15,518 nt of DNA, taken from positions 1 to 15,518 of the forward strand of contig JALUWH010000091.1 of NCBI GenBank assembly GCA_027019685.1. The letters run 5' to 3'. The first letter of the stretch is position 1. Each line of letters starts with the position of its first letter. Origin of the DNA: Ghiorsea sp. (GTDB lineage: Bacteria > Pseudomonadota > Zetaproteobacteria > Mariprofundales > Mariprofundaceae). The translations under genes and the position numbers were made by a program. Positions 7,225 through 13,743 of this stretch are shown piece after piece. The notes under the pieces were generated by a model that saw only the letters and a list, made by a program, of their open reading frames with translations, was not told where the DNA came from and ran no database searches.

Positions 7225-8403
7225 TTACAGCAAAAAAGATGCGGCTATATCATCAGCAAGGCTTAGCCCTGCTGGTGTAAGCCTTAAGTTTCCGCCCGTT
7301 TTCACCCCTGTTTGTACCAATTTATCTTGATTCAACCATTGTTGCATCAACACAGGATAAACTTCTTGCAAAGGTCGTCCAAAACGCTGCGAGAACCAAG
7401 CTAAATCAATACCTTGGCTTTGCCTTAAACCCAACCATACCGCTTCACCCATAGCTTCTTGGTGTGATAATTCCTCTTGGCTATTCACCGCTTTACCCCC
7501 ATCCAATACCGCATCCATATAAGATTGTGGCGCACGAATATTACTATAACGCATCACCCCACCGTCTTGTGTGTCCCACTTGCCCGCAGCCCCTGCTCCA
7601 ATACCTATATAATCATCATACAACCAATAACCACAATTATGCCTACAATGTTTACCCTCTTTGGAAAAGTTGGATATTTCATAAGCTGCATAACCTGCTT
7701 TTGCCAACCTTTCTCGAGTTTGCCAAAAGAACTGCAATGCTAAATCTTCATCGGGTAAGGCAAGTTTTTGTTTTTTGTGGGTGACATGCAATGCAGTGTG
7801 TGGCTCAACCGTAAGTTGATAACAGGACAAATGTTCAGGATTGAGCGCTATACCTTTTTCAAGCGATACAAACCATTCATCTAAGCTTTGATGTGGAAGT
7901 GCATACATCAAATCAAGGTTGATGTTATCAAAACCAGCATCACGCGCCATATGGTATGCTTTTTCTGCTTCATCTGCTGAATGAATACGCTCAAGCCATT
8001 TTAATTCATCATCATCAAAGCTTTGCACACCAATCGACAACCTGTTGATTCCAGCCTCTCGATATGCTTTAAAACGCCCCGCTTCACTAGCACCAGGGTT
8101 AGCTTCCAAAGTGATTTCAATGTTGTCAGCCAAAGTAAATGATGAAGCTAAAGTATCCAGCACCTCCGCAAATAAACTTGCAGGCGCAAGCGAGGGTGTG
8201 CCACCACCAAAAAACACACTTTGAATTTCACGCTTTTGAAACTGAGGTTTCTCAGCATAATGTTTTAATTCTACCACCAGTGCTTGTGTATAGGCCTGCC
8301 ATGGTGGTTCAGCAAAAACATGCGAATTGAAATCACAATAATGACACTTATGCAGACAAAACGGTGTGTGAACGTATAAGCGTAAGCCGCGTTGTTCTAC
8401 AAT
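7225..8403 (-). CDS. hemW: Radical SAM heme chaperone HemW, apparent AUU start
   Basis: HemW (formerly called HemN-like, YggW) carries heme to membrane proteins and uses a radical-SAM iron-sulfur cluster. The gene codes for 392 residues if it starts at the ATT at 8403-8401; E. coli HemW has about 378. C16, C20 and C23 form CLHKCHYC, the CxxxCxxC cluster motif. Next come FFGGGTPS (about 64-71), LTLEANPGA-like content (EITLEANPG), NRLSIGVQSF, DLMYALPHQ and a C-terminal HemN_C domain. The first ATG (8277) would remove the whole cysteine motif. Upstream to the in-frame TGA (8415-8413) there is no ATG, GTG or TTG, only ATT, and from ATT to the first Cys the distance equals that in E. coli HemW as I recall it. 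GAGGTG lies 5 bases upstream of it. The gene overlaps rng by 7 bp. Confidence 0.88.
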   Translation of the reverse strand: MVEQRGLRLYVHTPFCLHKCHYCDFNSHVFAEPPWQAYTQALVVELKHYAEKPQFQKREIQSVFFGGGTPSLAPASLFAEVLDTLASSFTLADNIEITLEANPGASEAGRFKAYREAGINRLSIGVQSFDDDELKWLERIHSADEAEKAYHMARDAGFDNINLDLMYALPHQSLDEWFVSLEKGIALNPEHLSCYQLTVEPHTALHVTHKKQKLALPDEDLALQFFWQTRERLAKAGYAAYEISNFSKEGKHCRHNCGYWLYDDYIGIGAGAAGKWDTQDGGVMRYSNIRAPQSYMDAVLDGGKAVNSQEELSHQEAMGEAVWLGLRQSQGIDLAWFSQRFGRPLQEVYPVLMQQWLNQDKLVQTGVKTGGNLRLTPAGLSLADDIAASFLL

Positions 8404-9920
8404 AACACCACCTCATAACGATCTGGGTCAAGCTTTTCATCTTGCTTAAAGCTAATTTCTTTACCAAGAAATTCTTCTAATTGTGACACCATTTCACTTT
8501 CTTCACCCAACATCAAATCAATCAAACTGGGGTGGGCAATCACCATTAACTTCTCACTAGGATAAGCACGCGCCTCAGCCACAATCTCTCGAAACAACTG
8601 ATAACAAATGGTCTGCATACTCTTCACAAACCCCGTGCTATAACAACGTGTACATTCCATCTGCAACATACGTCCTAAAGAATCTCGGGTACGTTTACGG
8701 GTAAGCTGCACCAAACCCAAAGAAGTAAAAGGTAGTACACAAGTTTTGGTCTTGTCTCGCTTAAGCGCTTCTTCTAAAACTTCCATGACTTTGTTTTGGT
8801 TTTCTTTATCCTGCATATCAATAAAATCAATCACAATAATACCGCCAAGATTACGCAACCTCAGCTGGTGCACAATTTCATGAACTGCTTCCAAATTTGT
8901 TTTAAACCCTGTTTCCTCAAGATTGCGCGAACCCACAAACGAACCTGAATTGACATCAATGGCAATCAATGCTTCGGCTTGATCAATCACAATCGAACCA
9001 CCTGATTTCAAAGGCACTTGGCGTTTCAATGCTTTATTCACTTCCTCTTCAACACCATATACATCAAAGACGGGTCTATCACCTGGATAATAATACAAAC
9101 GTTTGCTCACCTCAGGCATAAAGCGTTTGGCAAACTTTTTCATACTATTATAGGCTTCTTTGGAATCAATATGGATTTTTTCAACTTCATCATCCACAAA
9201 ATCACGCATCACCTTCAGGTATAAGTTCAACTCAGTATGTACCATAGAACCTGGTGCTGATGTTTTTTTGCGTTTGGCAATATCTTCCCACAAACGAATA
9301 AGAAAATTTAAATCTTGCTGTAATTCTTCTAAACTATGCCCCTCCGCAACTGTCCGAATAATCAGCCCACCTTTTTCAGTTTTAATCTGTTCAGCAATGG
9401 CCAATAAACGCTCACGTTCCTCATCACCCTCCAATCGTCTAGCAATACCAACATGGTCTAACTCAGGTAAAAACACCAAATAACGACCCGCCAAACTGAC
9501 CAAGCCTGTAATCCTAGGACCTTTGGAAGAAATCGGTTCGCGCGACACTTGAACAAGCATCTCTTGCCCTTCTTTTAAAAGCTGACTGATGGGTGCAATA
9601 TTTTGTTTATACTGCTCATCATTCACTTCTTCCGCAGCATCTTTATTTTCATCAACATCTGCTTCACTTTCTAGGCTTACATTATCCTTGCGTGCGCCAG
9701 GTACATCTCCAGCATATAAAAAACCTGATTTATCTAGTCCAATATCCACAAAAGCAGCTTGAATACCTGGAATCACCCTTTGAACTTTTCCCCAGTACAC
9801 ATTACCTCTTAAACCTTTGCCACGCGTTCGCTCAATGTATAGTTCTTCTGCCATACCATTTTCAATGCGTGCAATACGTGTTTCAAAGGGCGCGACATTG
9901 ATTAATATTTCCGTACTCAT
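8397..9920 (-). CDS. rng: Ribonuclease G
   Basis: A 507-residue endoribonuclease of the RNase E/G family without the long RNase E tail; E. coli RNase G has 489. It trims 16S rRNA 5' ends and starts decay of some mRNAs. An S1 domain occupies about 35-130 (GNVYWGKVQRVIPGIQAAFVDIG, shown as GNVYWGKVQRVIPG). Catalytic metal-binding aspartates are D322 (IAIDVNSGSF) and D365 (IVIDFIDM). The zinc-link-like pair C423 and C426 (CTRC) follows. The S1 domain is interrupted by an acidic insert (about 77-105, rich in E, D and N) that I do not recall from the E. coli enzyme. The ATG abuts the maf stop with no spacer (TAAATG) and the end overlaps hemW, so the three genes are one operon. No RNase E-type scaffold region follows. 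Confidence 0.94.
   Translation of the reverse strand: MSTEILINVAPFETRIARIENGMAEELYIERTRGKGLRGNVYWGKVQRVIPGIQAAFVDIGLDKSGFLYAGDVPGARKDNVSLESEADVDENKDAAEEVNDEQYKQNIAPISQLLKEGQEMLVQVSREPISSKGPRITGLVSLAGRYLVFLPELDHVGIARRLEGDEERERLLAIAEQIKTEKGGLIIRTVAEGHSLEELQQDLNFLIRLWEDIAKRKKTSAPGSMVHTELNLYLKVMRDFVDDEVEKIHIDSKEAYNSMKKFAKRFMPEVSKRLYYYPGDRPVFDVYGVEEEVNKALKRQVPLKSGGSIVIDQAEALIAIDVNSGSFVGSRNLEETGFKTNLEAVHEIVHQLRLRNLGGIIVIDFIDMQDKENQNKVMEVLEEALKRDKTKTCVLPFTSLGLVQLTRKRTRDSLGRMLQMECTRCYSTGFVKSMQTICYQLFREIVAEARAYPSEKLMVIAHPSLIDLMLGEESEMVSQLEEFLGKEISFKQDEKLDPDRYEVVLL
8401..8414 (-). promoter_or_regulatory. Shine-Dalgarno and AUU initiation site of hemW
   Basis: On the minus strand GAGGTG (8414-8409) is followed by 5 bases and then ATT (8403-8401). 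The six-base match to the anti-Shine-Dalgarno sequence lies within the Glu-Val-Val codons at the end of rng. It decides the start, because no conventional start codon exists in frame between the upstream TGA and the radical-SAM motif. Confidence 0.7.
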
Positions 9921-10505
9921 TTATGCCTCACTCTCAACTTCTTCACATCTTATTTTGTTTAATAGTGCAATTGTTTCTTGTACTGGCAAGCCTATCACAT
10001 TATCCAAGCTTCCCTGTATGTTGGTGATGAACCCTGATGCGCCACCCTGAATAGCATAAGCCCCTGCTTTATCGAGAATATCATTATGCTGTACATACAC
10101 ATCAATTTCAGCTTCACTTATCGTACGAAAAGAAACCTCAGTCGTCACTGTTCTTAGCAAATAATCATCTGCCAAACGAACACAAACTGTGGTATGCACT
10201 TGATGTTTTTTGCCAGAGAGCTTTTGAATCATTTCTTTTGCCTGCTGTATATCCTCAGGCTGCCCCAATACTTCATCACCAATCGCCACCAAGGTATCCG
10301 CTGCAATCACAGGCACTTGCAGCTCACCATTGTGCAATACACAAGCCCTTGCCTTATCCATACAAAGCCTAGATGTCATGCTTTGCACATCTTCCCCTTG
10401 TTTGGGGCTTTCATCAATATAGCTAGGGCGCACATCAATTGAAAAACCCGCAGCTTGTAACAAAAACAAACGTCGTGGTGATTGTGATGCTAAAATTATT
10501 TTCAT
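9921..10505 (-). CDS. maf: Maf nucleotide pyrophosphatase (dTTP/UTP type, YhdE-like)
   Basis: A 194-residue house-cleaning enzyme that hydrolyses nucleoside triphosphates, including modified or non-canonical ones, to monophosphates. The N-terminus LASQSPRRLFLL (5-16) holds the phosphate-binding SxSPRR motif. D70 in AADTLVA is the expected catalytic acid, and DKAGAYAIQG (145-154) is the family signature. Its place immediately upstream of rng matches the yhdE-rng arrangement known from E. coli, which supports the dTTPase/UTPase subtype over the m7GTP-specific YceF type. It is the first gene of the maf-rng-hemW unit, so the promoter should lie in the 193-bp gap shared with the divergent cytochrome gene. 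I could not pick out convincing promoter boxes there. Confidence 0.93.
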   Translation of the reverse strand: MKIILASQSPRRLFLLQAAGFSIDVRPSYIDESPKQGEDVQSMTSRLCMDKARACVLHNGELQVPVIAADTLVAIGDEVLGQPEDIQQAKEMIQKLSGKKHQVHTTVCVRLADDYLLRTVTTEVSFRTISEAEIDVYVQHNDILDKAGAYAIQGGASGFITNIQGSLDNVIGLPVQETIALLNKIRCEEVESEA

Positions 10506-10651
10506 AAGCGCAATATTAAACAGATTATTACTGTTGTGATAGTGACATCAAAAAAATACCACATGAAACATATACAACAACATATTTTCTTATCCCAAAT
10601 TTTCAAACCAAACATGGATACCTTTCTAGCTTTGTGCTTGCATCCCTAAAA

Positions 10652-10693
10652 AAAGTAGCTAGCAATCTACTTTCGATAATTCCTGAGGAGGAG
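10652..10693 (+). promoter_or_regulatory. Leader hairpin and strong ribosome binding site of the cytochrome c gene
   Basis: AAAGTAG (10652-10658) pairs with CTACTTT (10667-10673) around an 8-base loop. The purine run GAGGAGGAG (10685-10693) then gives a very strong Shine-Dalgarno about 7 bases before the ATG. A 5' hairpin directly before a strong site is compatible with a stable, highly translated mRNA; this is inferred from sequence only. Confidence 0.5.
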
Positions 10694-10698
10694 ACGCA

Positions 10699-11073
10699 AT
10701 GAAAAAAGTATTAATGATTGCTGCAACATCTGCATTCTTAGTAAGCGGTTTCGCAGCAACTGAAGCAGTTGCTGGTGCTGAAAAGAAATGTAAAGCCTGC
10801 CATAATTTTAGCGCAAAAGGCAAGGTTGGTCCTGGTCTTTTGGGTGTATTTGGTCGTAAAGCAGGCACTTCTGGCTTTAAAAAACACTCTAAAGCTTTGA
10901 AAAATGCTGATTGGGTTTGGGATGAAGAACATCTTCGCGCTTGGATTTGCAACTCTAAAAATGCTGTCAAAGAATTCACTGGCGACCCAAAAGCAAAAAC
11001 AAAAATGCCTCCACAAAAAATGTGTGGTGAAAAAGGTGATGAAATCATCGCTTTCTTGAAAAACCTTAAATAG
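10699..11073 (+). CDS. Exported monoheme class I c-type cytochrome
   Basis: A 124-residue precursor. The Sec signal peptide has KK at residues 2-3, a hydrophobic core and a likely cleavage after ATEAVA near residue 25, leaving a mature protein of about 99 residues. The heme site CKACH (C31, C34, H35) follows almost immediately. M103 in TKMPPQKM is the probable sixth heme ligand, as in cytochrome c2 and mitochondrial-type cytochromes c, and VGPGLLGVFGR is the matching family block. The mature protein is rich in Lys, so a basic electron carrier in the periplasm is likely. Two further cysteines, C84 and C109, flank the Met ligand and could form a disulfide. It is monocistronic, with a strong ribosome binding site and its own terminator. 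The specific electron donor or acceptor cannot be told. Confidence 0.93.
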   Translation: MKKVLMIAATSAFLVSGFAATEAVAGAEKKCKACHNFSAKGKVGPGLLGVFGRKAGTSGFKKHSKALKNADWVWDEEHLRAWICNSKNAVKEFTGDPKAKTKMPPQKMCGEKGDEIIAFLKNLK

Positions 11074-11090
11074 GCTTTCCACCTTCTATC

Positions 11091-11118
11091 AAAGGGCAGC
11101 CACTTGGTTGCCCTTTTT
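11091..11118 (+). terminator. Intrinsic terminator of the cytochrome c gene
   Basis: An 11-bp stem with one G-T wobble (AAAGGGCAGCC with GGTTGCCCTTT, loop ACTT) ends in a T run, 18 bases after the stop codon. It is a textbook Rho-independent terminator. Confidence 0.92.
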
Positions 11119-11166
11119 GATGTTTGCTTCACGATATAAGTGAATCATGAATTGATTTATCTGTTG

Positions 11167-11247
11167 CGTCATTCCCGTGAAAACGGGAATCCACATTTCT
11201 AATATACCTTTTGAGTGGATACCCGATAAAAGCATTCGGGTATGACG
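11167..11247. repeat. REP-like palindromic intergenic repeat
   Basis: An 81-bp unit bordered by CGTCAT and ATGACG. It holds two hairpins: ATTCCCGT-gaaa-ACGGGAAT (11171-11190) and TACCCG...CGGGTA (11220-11242), and the two halves are also roughly complementary to each other. The GTCATTCCCG...CGGGAATCCA type is a dispersed repeat recognised in many proteobacterial genomes. It lies in the convergent gap between the cytochrome terminator and the end of cobU. I see no other copy in this window. Confidence 0.75.
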
Positions 11248-11284
11248 GTAGCTTTAAACTTGAAATACTATATTTTTAGAGGTC

Positions 11285-11794
11285 TCATTTCAGTTGAAGC
11301 GGTAAACCCGCTGCCACAAAAAATACTTGGTCTGCAACCTTAGCCACAGCTTGATTCAATCTTCCTTGTGCATCACAAAAACTACGCCCAAGCTTAGTCT
11401 CTGCTACTAGCCCCATGCCTACCTCATTAGATACCAATACAATATCCCCTGAATAATCAGCTAAAGCTTCACACAGTTGCTTTGTCTCATCTGCCACATC
11501 TTTTTTTGCAAACATCACATTGCTCAACCAAAGTGTTAAACAATCCACCAACACAAGTTTATCCTCATGCTTTGCGCTATGTAATATACTTATCAAAGAC
11601 AACTCTTCTTCCAATAACTCCCAATGTTCAGGACGTTGCTTTTCATGCGTTGAAATACGCAGTTGCCACTCCTTATCTTCGGGAAAACGTGGGGCAGTCG
11701 CCACATATACCACCGCTTTGCCACTTGCTTGTGCCAAAGCTTCTGCATGTTGTGACTTCCCACTGCGAGCACCACCCAAGATTAATGTTTTCAT
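11285..11794 (-). CDS. cobU: Adenosylcobinamide kinase / adenosylcobinamide-phosphate guanylyltransferase
   Basis: A 169-residue bifunctional enzyme (CobU/CobP) that phosphorylates adenosylcobinamide and then transfers GMP, giving AdoCbi-GDP for attachment of the lower ligand. The P-loop GGARSGKS is at residues 7-14. H50 in RISTHEKQRP fits the guanylylated histidine. VLVDCLTLWLSNVM and VLVSNEVGMGLV are strong family blocks, and it ends with the expected FFVAAGLPLQLK-type tail. The start overlaps the bluB stop by 4 bp, so the two are coupled. With bluB it covers the nucleotide-loop side of cobalamin assembly; cobS, cobT and corrin-ring genes are not in this window. Its 3' end faces the REP-like repeat. 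Confidence 0.93.
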   Translation of the reverse strand: MKTLILGGARSGKSQHAEALAQASGKAVVYVATAPRFPEDKEWQLRISTHEKQRPEHWELLEEELSLISILHSAKHEDKLVLVDCLTLWLSNVMFAKKDVADETKQLCEALADYSGDIVLVSNEVGMGLVAETKLGRSFCDAQGRLNQAVAKVADQVFFVAAGLPLQLK

Positions 11795-12438
11795 GATTCG
11801 GGATACACATTTTCAGCCAAAACATGGGCTAAATCTTCTCTGCTGCGCCACCCCTCTTGCTCTAGCATGGGTTTTTCATAAAAGTCATGTACAGGTCCCA
11901 AACATAATAAAGCAATAGGTTTGGCTGTATCAGGGCATTGTAAAAGGTCGGCAACATCTTGAGGATTAAAAAATGATACCCAGCCCATGCCTAAGTTTTC
12001 TGCTCTTGCAGCCAACCACATATTTTGAATGGCACAAGATGTAGAGCATAAAGCCATTTCTTCAGGCATGGTGCGCCGCCCAAAAATTGTACCATCATCA
12101 GGCGCAAGTACCACGGCAATCAGCTCTGCACACTCTCGCATACCTTCAACTTTTAAGCGCATAAATTCTGCTTTGCGCTCATCCATCATGTCTGCCGTTT
12201 TATCTTTTTCCTGGGTTACAAGGTCAATCAATTTTAAGCGCATATCATCCGATGTAATGCGTATAAATCGCCACGGTTGCATCAAACCCACAGAAGGAGC
12301 GGCATGAGCGGCATGCAAGATTCGCAACAACACGTCTTGCCCAACTTCACCACCTGAAAAATGACGCATATCTCTACGTGCATCAATCACACGGTAAACC
12401 GTATCCCGTTCATTTTCTGTAAATACATGTTGCACCAT
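11791..12438 (-). CDS. bluB: 5,6-dimethylbenzimidazole synthase BluB
   Basis: A 215-residue flavin-destroying nitroreductase-fold enzyme that converts reduced FMN and oxygen to 5,6-dimethylbenzimidazole, the lower ligand of cobalamin. VIDARRDMRHF (17-27) is the BluB version of the nitroreductase phosphate-binding start. SVGLMQPWRFI, GRRTMPEEM, GMGWVSFFNP and LCLGPVHDFYEKPMLEQEGW are all characteristic of BluB and separate it from generic nitroreductases. The enzyme needs oxygen, so the host makes its lower ligand aerobically or microaerobically. An AGAGAGGA purine run about 11 bases before the ATG may be the Shine-Dalgarno; part of it is formed at the edge of the fold-back element that occupies the leader. 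No cobalamin riboswitch consensus was seen upstream. Confidence 0.93.
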   Translation of the reverse strand: MVQHVFTENERDTVYRVIDARRDMRHFSGGEVGQDVLLRILHAAHAAPSVGLMQPWRFIRITSDDMRLKLIDLVTQEKDKTADMMDERKAEFMRLKVEGMRECAELIAVVLAPDDGTIFGRRTMPEEMALCSTSCAIQNMWLAARAENLGMGWVSFFNPQDVADLLQCPDTAKPIALLCLGPVHDFYEKPMLEQEGWRSREDLAHVLAENVYPES

Positions 12439-12455
12439 AATTGATTCATCCTCTC

Positions 12456-12620
12456 TAGGGAGGTGCTGATGAAATCTGGGTGATGGGTATGCGATTCAAA
12501 ATTACCAAGCCCAAGGCGGCATGTGCAAGTCATAGCACGGCTATGGCTAAGCTTGCCAACACAGGTATTGGTCATTTTGGATGCATAGACACCATTCATT
12601 GATTTCATCTGCAGCTTCCC
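12456..12620 (-). mobile_element. MITE-like fold-back element, copy 2 (inverted relative to copy 1)
   Basis: About 163 bp (12458-12620), running opposite to the copy at 4921-5081, with roughly 80% identity over a 107-base core (about 20 differences, no indel). The left end TA-GGGAGGTGCTG is intact; the right end is drifted (GCAGCTTCCC, no TA after it). Within this copy the inner terminal stem ATGAAATC (12469-12476) pairs perfectly with GATTTCAT (12601-12608), though its sequence differs from that of copy 1. The internal hairpin is CATAGC-acg-GCTATG (12531-12545). It fills more than half of the 310-bp gap between bluB and the divergent EamA gene, starting 19 bases before the bluB ATG. The remaining 128 bp next to EamA show only an ordinary ribosome binding site. 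Confidence 0.78.
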
Positions 12621-12748
12621 AAAGCAAAGCATAAACATAAACCCATCAAATATCATCTCAGTATAAGTAAATCATGAATAAGACTAGCCATCCCCCCATA
12701 TCTCAAGATAATTGCGCCGCATCAAGTAAATGAGAGGATAAACCACCC

Positions 12749-13663
12749 ATGCCTATACCCATCGCTTATTTTGGCGTTGTGCTTATTTGGAGTACCACAC
12801 CACTTGCCATTGCTTGGTCAGGTCAAGCTGCGGGTTTTGTATTTGGTCTGACCAGCCGCATGCTTCTTGGACTTGTTTTAGCATTCATTTTTGCTGCAAT
12901 CATCAACAAACGTATTCTTTGGCACAAACAAGCATTATGGGCTTATTTGTATGGCGGTTTAGGCATTTATGGCGGCATGTTAAGCGTATATTGGGCAGCG
13001 CAATTCATACCTTCAGGTTTGGTTTCACTCTTGTTTGGGCTCACCCCAATATTCACTTCAATTCTTGCCATATTTTGGTTAAAAGATGAACTTATCACAC
13101 GTTATCGTATCATGGGTATGTTGTTTGGTTTCTTAGGTTTACTGGTCGTATTTGGACAAAGCATCACATGGGGCGAACAAGCTGTGTGGGGCGTATGTGG
13201 TGTCATCGTTTCAGGTTTGATTCATGTCACCTCTACCATTTGGGTGAAACGTGTAAACGCCCATGTACCCGCTATCAGCATGACCGCAGGCACATTATCC
13301 GTTGCCACACCTTTATTATTCATCACTTGGCTTGCCACATCACCAGATTGGCAAGGTTTAAGTCAAACCTTAACCACTGCACCAAGCCATACCATTATCG
13401 CCATTCTCTACTTGGCATTATTTGGCTCAGTTTTTGGTTTTTCCTTATATTTTCACGTCTTAAAACATGTTGAAGCCACCAAAGTCGCCCTCATTGCACT
13501 GATGACACCCATCACATCACTCTTTCTTGGTTATTATCTCAACAATGAACCCATCACACCACAAATCATACTAGGCGCAAGCCTTATTATTGGTGGTTTA
13601 GCCATCTTTGAGTTGGGCGGTAAACCATTGCCCAAATGGGTACCTTTTCGTCCTAATGTTTAG
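12749..13663 (+). CDS. EamA-family (DMT superfamily) metabolite exporter
   Basis: A 304-residue inner-membrane protein with about ten hydrophobic segments, arranged as two EamA repeats (about 4-137 and 147-288). The N-terminal repeat has the usual start YFGVVLIWSTTPLAIAW. The first repeat ends with YWAAQFIPSGLVSLLFGLTP then IFWLKDELI, and the second ends with ALFGSVFGFSLYFHVLKHVEATKVALIALMTPI, here only named by its ends (ALFGSVFGF, EATKVALIALMTP). Family members move amino acids, purine bases or other small metabolites; the substrate cannot be inferred. GAGAGGA lies about 10 bases upstream of the ATG. It is divergent from bluB and followed by the RAYT element, so it is likely transcribed alone. 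No clear terminator was found after the stop. Confidence 0.9.
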   Translation: MPIPIAYFGVVLIWSTTPLAIAWSGQAAGFVFGLTSRMLLGLVLAFIFAAIINKRILWHKQALWAYLYGGLGIYGGMLSVYWAAQFIPSGLVSLLFGLTPIFTSILAIFWLKDELITRYRIMGMLFGFLGLLVVFGQSITWGEQAVWGVCGVIVSGLIHVTSTIWVKRVNAHVPAISMTAGTLSVATPLLFITWLATSPDWQGLSQTLTTAPSHTIIAILYLALFGSVFGFSLYFHVLKHVEATKVALIALMTPITSLFLGYYLNNEPITPQIILGASLIIGGLAIFELGGKPLPKWVPFRPNV

Positions 13664-13701
13664 GATAAATTTCACCACAGAGAACATAGGGCATAACATT
13701 A

Positions 13702-13743
13702 ATAGGTAATCAGGGTCGAACCATAGGTAATCAGGGTCGAACC
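13702..13743 (+). repeat. Two tandem copies of a 21-bp repeat at the RAYT element edge
   Basis: Two identical, directly adjacent 21-bp units, 13702-13722 and 13723-13743. Each begins ATAGGTAATCAG and ends GGTCGAACC. The second runs into the left inverted repeat of the transposase element, so the duplication is probably a product of the element's end. Confidence 0.9.

Noticed and set aside
10659..11132. Long minus-strand open frame opposite the cytochrome c gene
   Set aside because: It is a shadow of the cytochrome gene, which has a signal peptide, heme motif, ribosome binding site and terminator.
12439..12748. Possible cobalamin riboswitch ahead of bluB
   Set aside because: No B12-box consensus was seen, and the structured part matches the element at 4921-5081, which is next to genes unrelated to cobalamin.
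13702..13743. Possible CRISPR or short tandem array
   Set aside because: Only two directly abutting 21-bp units without spacers, and no cas genes.
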